Source: Deinococcus sp.
Lineage (GTDB): Bacteria; Deinococcota; Deinococci; Deinococcales; Deinococcaceae
Direction: 5' to 3'
NCBI GenBank assembly: GCA_028287665.1
Contig: JAQBPF010000461.1
Location: 1-6,767, forward strand
DNA length: 6,767 nt
In this document: piece after piece, positions 1-6,767 of the stretch
Layout: every line of letters begins with the position of its first letter
Position numbering within the stretch: the stretch's first letter is position 1
Translations under genes and position numbers: made by a program
The notes under the pieces: model-generated
Told to the model about the DNA's origin: nothing
What the model saw: only the letters and a program-made list of their open reading frames with translations
Database searches by the model: none

Positions 1-470
1 CGTTCTTCTAGCGGCTGATAGGGAGCGAATTCAAAACCTGCCAACTCCAGATGTGCCCCCCACGATTGCCAGGCATTGCGAAAGCCTGCCGCCGCGAAAA
101 AGCCCATTTGTTCGGGCCAATCTTCGCGGGTCACGCCCAGCAGTCGGGAAAATCCGGTGGGCAGGCGGCCCAGCAACGCCAGATACAGCGGCCCGAATGC
201 TGCGCCGTCGCCTGCCAAATCCAGTCGCAGGGCGTCGGGTACGCCAGAGCCGAACGGGGCGAGGCGGGCCGTCGCCATCACGCGCTCATCCTTTAACGCC
301 ACCCAATGCAAGCGGTCGGGTTGCCCGTCCTCCCGAAACTGTTCGGCGCTATACACCCAATGCCCGCGCACGCTGTCTGTCATGAGCTTGGCCACCGCCT
401 TGGCATCGTCATTCTGGAAGGGGCGTAGTGCAAAAGCCGTGTGGGTGCGCAGGGTCAGCGGTTCGGACAT
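1..470 (-). CDS. GNAT-like N-acetyltransferase, N-terminal part (cut by window edge)
   Basis: Reading the minus strand from an ATG at 470 gives 156 codons without a stop, running off the left edge, so the C-terminus is missing. The start reads MSEPLTLRTH. Residues 14-30 (ALRPFQNDDAKAVAKLM) look like the opening beta1-alpha1 of a GNAT fold. Residues 55-72 (HWVALKDERVMATARLAP) look like the central beta strands, and residues 120-131 (EQMGFFAAAGFR) match the 'FF...GF' element near the end of a GNAT domain. GNAT proteins move an acyl group from acyl-CoA to an amine; the substrate here is unknown. The classical Q/RxxGxG/A pyrophosphate loop is not obvious, so this could be a degenerate domain or the first half of a tandem-GNAT protein. 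There is no good Shine-Dalgarno before 470; an in-frame GTG 15 nt upstream is an alternative start. The gene diverges from the RNA/tyrS region. Confidence 0.65.
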   Translation of the reverse strand, partial: MSEPLTLRTHTAFALRPFQNDDAKAVAKLMTDSVRGHWVYSAEQFREDGQPDRLHWVALKDERVMATARLAPFGSGVPDALRLDLAGDGAAFGPLYLALLGRLPTGFSRLLGVTREDWPEQMGFFAAAGFRNAWQSWGAHLELAGFEFAPYQPLEE

Positions 471-515
471 GGGGACATGCTGCACCGGGAAACTTCTGAA
501 GACGAATATCCGCAG

Positions 516-531
516 TAAGCCACCTGGCTTA
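516..531. promoter_or_regulatory. 16-bp palindrome, possible operator of the GNAT gene
   Basis: TAAGCCA-cc-TGGCTTA has perfect 7-bp arms. It lies 45-61 nt upstream of the GNAT-like start codon in non-coding DNA. It could be a repressor site or a small RNA hairpin. No matching regulator is visible in the window and there is no second copy. Confidence 0.25.
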
Positions 532-630
532 GCCGGGCGCTATGCGCTGGTCTATGCTTCAGCTTTGCCCTCTCAGCAGGCGCTCACGACCTTCACTGAA
601 TGTGTGACTTCAGGTATATTTACATATCTG

Positions 631-659
631 TTGACAATATTCTGTCTGCATCATATTAT
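631..659 (+). promoter_or_regulatory. Consensus sigma-70 promoter
   Basis: A perfect -35 hexamer TTGACA (631-636), a 17-nt spacer, and a -10 of TATTAT (654-659, one mismatch to TATAAT) sit in a short AT-rich island of an otherwise GC-rich region. The predicted start is near 666. No ORF of recognisable type follows for about 350 nt, so the product is either a non-coding RNA or a very long tyrS leader. Confidence 0.8.
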
Positions 660-665
660 GCTGCT

Positions 666-794
666 ACCGGAATGGAAGTGCCATCGGTGCACTTGTTCCC
701 CAACCCGGAGGGATCACAGTGGGGCGACCCCTGATCCAACCTCAGTCTTAACCCGCGCCCCCCGCCTGTTTCCGGCGGGGGCTGCGCTGTTTGT
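666..794 (+). ncRNA. Candidate structured small RNA (or 5' leader domain)
   Basis: Directly after the consensus promoter come three hairpins in series. Hairpin 1 has AAGTGC (676-681) paired with GCACTT (689-694), extended by GGAA (669-672) with TTCC (696-699). Hairpin 2 has GGATCA (711-716) paired with TGATCC (732-737) and an inner GGGG-CGA-CCCC (721-731), with a 4-nt bulge. Hairpin 3 has CCCCCGCC (759-766) paired with GGCGGGGG (774-781), extended by GCGC (755-758) with GCGC (784-787). After hairpin 3 comes TGTTTGT, a poor U-tract, so termination at about 794 is plausible but not certain. It does not resemble SRP RNA, 6S RNA, tmRNA or RNase P RNA as far as I can tell. The strand, promoter and folds are seen; independence from tyrS is inferred. 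Confidence 0.45.
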
Positions 795-862
795 GGTGGG
801 AGTCCGGTTGTTTTAAGGGCGCAGGTTTGAGGCTATGGGCGGCAGAACGGAGGGCGAGGCTG

Positions 863-871
863 TGCTACCCT
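863..871 (+). promoter_or_regulatory. Extended -10 promoter element before the tyrS leader ORF
   Basis: TGC directly precedes TACCCT (866-871), giving a TGN-TANNNT extended -10 box. No -35 hexamer is seen at the right distance. The ATG of an 18-codon ORF begins 7 nt after the hexamer, which is the spacing typical of leaderless transcripts in Deinococcus. It is the nearest promoter candidate to tyrS and lies upstream of the terminator at 958-992. Confidence 0.4.
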
Positions 872-877
872 GCCTCT

Positions 878-934
878 ATGACGTTCCCGCGCCCGCCCTA
901 TTCACCCCGCCGCAAGTCGGGGCGTCTGGCGTAA
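878..934 (+). CDS. Candidate leaderless leader peptide of tyrS (18 codons)
   Basis: The ORF from ATG 878 to TAA 932-934 encodes MTFPRPPYSPRRKSGRLA. It has no Shine-Dalgarno, but its ATG lies 7 nt after a TACCCT box, so it could be translated from a leaderless mRNA. It contains one tyrosine codon (TAT, 899-901), preceded by Pro-Pro, and ends 23 nt before the intrinsic terminator. That layout (short peptide, terminator, synthetase gene) is the general plan of ribosome-mediated attenuation. A small hairpin, CCCCG (905-909) with CGGGG (918-922), starts just after the Tyr codon, and CGCCGC (908-913) can pair with GCGGCG (959-964) in the terminator's 5' arm. A single Tyr codon is weak for a Tyr sensor, and I could not derive an unambiguous switching scheme. 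It may be a chance ORF. Confidence 0.35.
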   Translation: MTFPRPPYSPRRKSGRLA

Positions 935-2254
<1,320 letters not shown>

Positions 2255-2308
2255 GCCAAGATGGTCTTCACGGGGCCTTCATGGGCCGCTCAGCGCCTTC
2301 TGTGCTTC

Positions 2309-2329
2309 GTTGGAAAATTGGAAATATCG
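2309..2329. other. Candidate DNA-unwinding element beside the DnaA boxes
   Basis: The stretch holding TGGAAAATTGGAAATAT is the most A/T-rich run in the gap and lies 17 bp left of the first DnaA box. The 38 bp between the two modules (2390-2427, with GGCAAAAACGTTGG) is a less A/T-rich alternative. No clear DnaA-trio array is visible. The call rests on composition and position only. Confidence 0.35.
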
Positions 2330-2345
2330 CGCTGAATCGGCAAAG

Positions 2346-2389
2346 TTATACACAGGAGCGTGTGGACAACCTCCAAACCCTGTGGATAA
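2346..2389. repeat. DnaA-box module A (+,-,-)
   Basis: Three boxes start at 2346 (+), 2361 (-) and 2381 (-). The first and last are 35 bp apart. The first box is TTATACACA and the second is TTGTCCACA, each one base off the consensus; the third is perfect. Boxes 1 and 2 face each other as an imperfect inverted repeat with a 6-nt spacer. This is the weaker copy of the module at 2428-2471, 82 bp away. Confidence 0.8.
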
Positions 2390-2427
2390 CGTGCCTGTTG
2401 GCAAAAACGTTGGCTATGGAGACAGAG

Positions 2428-2471
2428 TTATCCACAGGTAGAGTGTGGATAAACTGCGTCCCTGTGGATAA
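2428..2471. repeat. DnaA-box module B (+,-,-)
   Basis: Three perfect TTATCCACA boxes start at 2428 (+), 2444 (-) and 2463 (-), again with 35 bp between first and last. The first two form an exact 9-bp inverted repeat with a 7-nt spacer. Order, orientation and overall spacing match module A, with one base moved from the second spacer to the first. The last box runs into the U-tract of the pyk terminator. Confidence 0.85.
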
Positions 2472-2512
2472 AAGCCTGACCGCCCCATCACAATAGGACT
2501 GGGGCGGTCAGG
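2470..2512 (-). terminator. Intrinsic terminator of pyk
   Basis: On the minus strand a 13-bp perfect stem, CCTGACCGCCCCA with TGGGGCGGTCAGG (2500-2512 and 2475-2487), has a 12-nt loop and is followed by CTTTTA. It starts 11 nt after the pyk stop codon. The U-tract (2470-2473) overlaps the last DnaA box (2463-2471). On the plus strand the same stem has no T-run after it, so it is not a good tyrS terminator. Confidence 0.88.
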
Positions 2513-2523
2513 TGGCGTCGGGT

Positions 2524-3975
<1,452 letters not shown>

Positions 3976-4059
3976 TTAGGTTACCTGCTTCGTGGAGAGT
4001 GCTTTCTGCATCTGGAATCCCTTCCAGACCATTCGGGCAAAGTGGGCGGCGAGGTTCAT
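3976..4059 (-). CDS. Possible 27-codon ORF abutting the pyk start
   Basis: In the eno-pyk gap a minus-strand ORF starts at ATG 4059 with MNLAAHFARMVWKGFQMQKA and ends with TAA at 3978-3976, directly followed by the pyk ATG (TAAATG). The peptide is basic and could form an amphipathic helix. It is in frame with eno: the whole gap is 40 codons and has no other stop in this frame. It could be a leader peptide coupling translation to pyk, a decayed eno extension, or chance in GC-rich DNA. The Shine-Dalgarno is poor (GGTGGTGGGG). I recognise no family. Confidence 0.3.
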   Translation of the reverse strand: MNLAAHFARMVWKGFQMQKALSTKQVT

Positions 4060-4095
4060 GGCCCCACCACCCACTGACCCGGGCCAAAATGAGCT

Positions 4096-5453
<1,358 letters not shown>

Positions 5454-5600
5454 AGCGCCCCATGTCAGATCTGGATGCACCCGGTCTAACGTGGTCCTGT
5501 TCTGAATCTCTGCGGGAATTCCGGGTCCACCTATGGACTGACGACAATTTCGAGCAGAACATCACCGCCACAGATGCCCGTGCCGCCTCTCACTGGCCCC

Positions 5601-6683
5601 TCAGACGCGCAGCGTGACCATGACTGCCATATATCCGCCTCCGCCACTTGCACGGAAGATGGCGGGGCTTGTAGAGCCGCTGAACAAAAGCTCGGCGTCA
5701 CCCTCGATCGGGCCTAGAGCATCGAGCACATGCCGGGCGTTGAACGCCAGGCTCATAGCGGGCTCGGTGCCGCCCTGAACAACATCCAGCGTGTCTTGGG
5801 CACGGCCATAGTCGCCTTCAGCAGCCAGCAAAAGCTTGCCCTGCGAGACCTGAAACTCGACCCGGTTGTTGGCGTTTTTATCGGCCAGCACAGCTACGCG
5901 GTTCACAGCATCTTTGAGCGCAATGGCAGGCAAGGTTACCTGCAAACGGATGTCTTTGGGAATGACGCGTTCGTAGTCTGGAAAATCTCCGTCCAGCAGT
6001 TTGAGGTTCATGCGGACGCGGTCAGTGGTGACGGTCAGCATGCCCTCGCCATAGGTAAACCGAGCCTCGCCGTCCTTCAACACACGAATCAGTTCATCGG
6101 CGCTGCGGGCAGGCACGATTAGATTTTTGCCGTCTCCGCTGGCTGGAAAGTCCCGAATCGCCACGCGGTAACCGTCAGAAGCCACCACCCGCGCCGTCTC
6201 GCCCCGGTGCTCCAGCTTGATTCCCCTGAACACGGCCTGAAAAGCTTCGTTGCTGGCGGCGTAGCGCACGCTGCCGAAGGCCCGCGAAAGTTCTCCGGCA
6301 TCCAGGCTCACGTCGGCCTGTGTGGGAAACGACAGGGGCGGGTAGGCATCCAGATCCCCGGTCTGCAGTTTGAAGTTCGAGCCGCCAGCACGCACGGCAA
6401 GCTCATTGCCCGTCAATTCCAGTTCCACCAGTTCGCCGCCCAGACTGCGAACGATCTGGGCGAACAGATGGGCTGGAATGACAAAGTTTTGTGGGTTTTG
6501 AACTTCCGCAGGGACGAAGCAGGACAAGTCGATTTCCAAGTTCGTACCGCTGAGGGTCAGGCCTGCTTCTGTGGCTTCGACTTTTAGCGAAGTTAACAAG
6601 GGGTTGCTGCTGCGGCTGGGGATTACACGCTCGAGAAGTCCTAGACCTTCGCTCAAGATTTTTTTGGTGACATGCGCTCTCAT
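5601..6683 (-). CDS. dnaN: DNA polymerase III beta subunit (sliding clamp)
   Basis: The homodimeric ring encircles DNA and tethers DNA polymerase III and other replication and repair proteins. The protein is 360 aa (E. coli 366). Three repeated clamp domains fall at about 1-120, 121-245 and 246-360. Landmarks are [12 protein letters not shown] (26-37), [12 protein letters not shown] (106-117), [12 protein letters not shown] (167-178), [14 protein letters not shown] (229-242) and [13 protein letters not shown] (311-323). The C-terminus ends [10 protein letters not shown]; the hydrophobic end lines the client-binding groove in known clamps, but the usual MPMR/LPxR proline is absent here. The start at 6683 is preceded by AGAGGT about 9-12 nt upstream. 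A weak promoter, TTGAGT (6726-6721) with TAGCCC (6703-6698) at 17 nt, may lie in the gap to dnaA. No obvious terminator follows; eno begins 236 nt downstream on the same strand. Confidence 0.97.
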   Translation of the reverse strand: MRAHVTKKILSEGLGLLERVIPSRSSNPLLTSLKVEATEAGLTLSGTNLEIDLSCFVPAEVQNPQNFVIPAHLFAQIVRSLGGELVELELTGNELAVRAGGSNFKLQTGDLDAYPPLSFPTQADVSLDAGELSRAFGSVRYAASNEAFQAVFRGIKLEHRGETARVVASDGYRVAIRDFPASGDGKNLIVPARSADELIRVLKDGEARFTYGEGMLTVTTDRVRMNLKLLDGDFPDYERVIPKDIRLQVTLPAIALKDAVNRVAVLADKNANNRVEFQVSQGKLLLAAEGDYGRAQDTLDVVQGGTEPAMSLAFNARHVLDALGPIEGDAELLFSGSTSPAIFRASGGGGYMAVMVTLRV

Positions 6684-6722
6684 GATGGGTGACCTCTGGG
6701 CTAGAATGGAGAGTGGAGAAAC

Positions 6723-6767
6723 TCAAGCTTGCTCCCTCAGGGGAGGGTTCCTATCTTTTATCTGTCT
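6723..6767 (-). CDS. Possible C-terminal end of DnaA (14 codons visible)
   Basis: The minus-strand frame entering from the right edge reads RQIKDRNPPLREQA and stops at TGA 6725-6723. It would leave a 39-nt gap before dnaN. The basic/acidic helical ending is compatible with the end of DnaA domain IV, and dnaA next to dnaN on the same strand is the usual order. Fourteen residues cannot prove it; the stretch may equally be non-coding upstream DNA of dnaN. Confidence 0.35.
   Translation of the reverse strand, partial: RQIKDRNPPLREQA

Larger units (their letters stand above)
2309..2471. other. oriC: Probable chromosomal replication origin (oriC), six DnaA boxes
   Basis: The tyrS-pyk gap holds six DnaA boxes within 126 bp. 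TTATACACA (2346-2354) and TTATCCACA (2428-2436) are on the plus strand. TTGTCCACA (2361-2369) and TTATCCACA at 2381-2389, 2444-2452 and 2463-2471 are on the minus strand. Four are perfect matches to TTATCCACA and two have one mismatch. Chance cannot explain this density in GC-rich DNA. An A/T-rich stretch at 2309-2329 to the left is a candidate unwinding site. dnaN (and probably dnaA) lies about 3-4 kb away, as expected near an origin. The DnaA-box cluster is seen; origin function is inferred. Confidence 0.85.

Noticed and set aside
76..816. 246-codon plus-strand ORF across the GNAT-like gene and the non-coding region
   Set aside because: It overlaps the better supported minus-strand GNAT-like frame and runs through the consensus promoter and the hairpin region. 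Its Ser/Arg/Pro-rich composition is typical of a shadow frame.
4060..4085. GGCCC/GGGCC hairpin after eno as a terminator
   Set aside because: The stem has only 5 bp with a 16-nt loop and no T-run on the minus strand.
6728..6760. CCCTC/GAGGG hairpin near the right edge followed by CTATCTTTTA on the plus strand
   Set aside because: The stem is short and the T-run is broken and distant, no plus-strand gene ends nearby, and the region may be the end of dnaA on the other strand.

Overview
The window looks like a piece of the main chromosome of a Deinococcus species. It is GC-rich. It carries the block tyrS - DnaA-box cluster - pyk - eno - dnaN, probably followed by dnaA. It also has a leaderless-type start with a TANNNT -10 box, a pattern described for Deinococcus. 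The genus call rests on recalled gene order and protein flavour, not on a search.

Layout from left to right. Positions 1-470 (minus) hold the N-terminal part of a GNAT-like acetyltransferase cut by the window edge. Positions 471-1018 are a long non-coding region with a consensus sigma-70 promoter (631-659) that drives a strongly hairpinned RNA. Further along come an extended -10 element, an 18-codon candidate leader peptide with one Tyr codon, and a textbook intrinsic terminator only 26 nt before tyrS. Positions 1019-2254 (plus) are tyrS, of the HLGH/KMSKS TyrRS type with a C-terminal S4 domain. Positions 2255-2523 are a non-coding gap with six DnaA boxes arranged as two copies of the same three-box module, which is a likely oriC. 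Then, all on the minus strand, come pyk (2524-3975), a possible 27-codon ORF touching the pyk start, eno (4096-5364), a 236-nt gap, dnaN (5601-6683), and what may be the last 14 codons of dnaA.

Functionally the window joins replication initiation (DnaA boxes, sliding clamp, probably DnaA) to the last two steps of glycolysis (enolase and pyruvate kinase) and to tyrosine charging. tyrS on one side and pyk-eno-dnaN on the other are all transcribed towards the DnaA-box cluster. If that cluster is the active origin, both outgoing forks meet these genes head-on.

The points most worth a second look are the duplicated DnaA-box triad, the overlap of its last box with the pyk terminator, the apparent attenuation leader of tyrS, and the structured RNA candidate at about 666-794. 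The pyruvate kinase carries the residue set associated with K+-independent enzymes.
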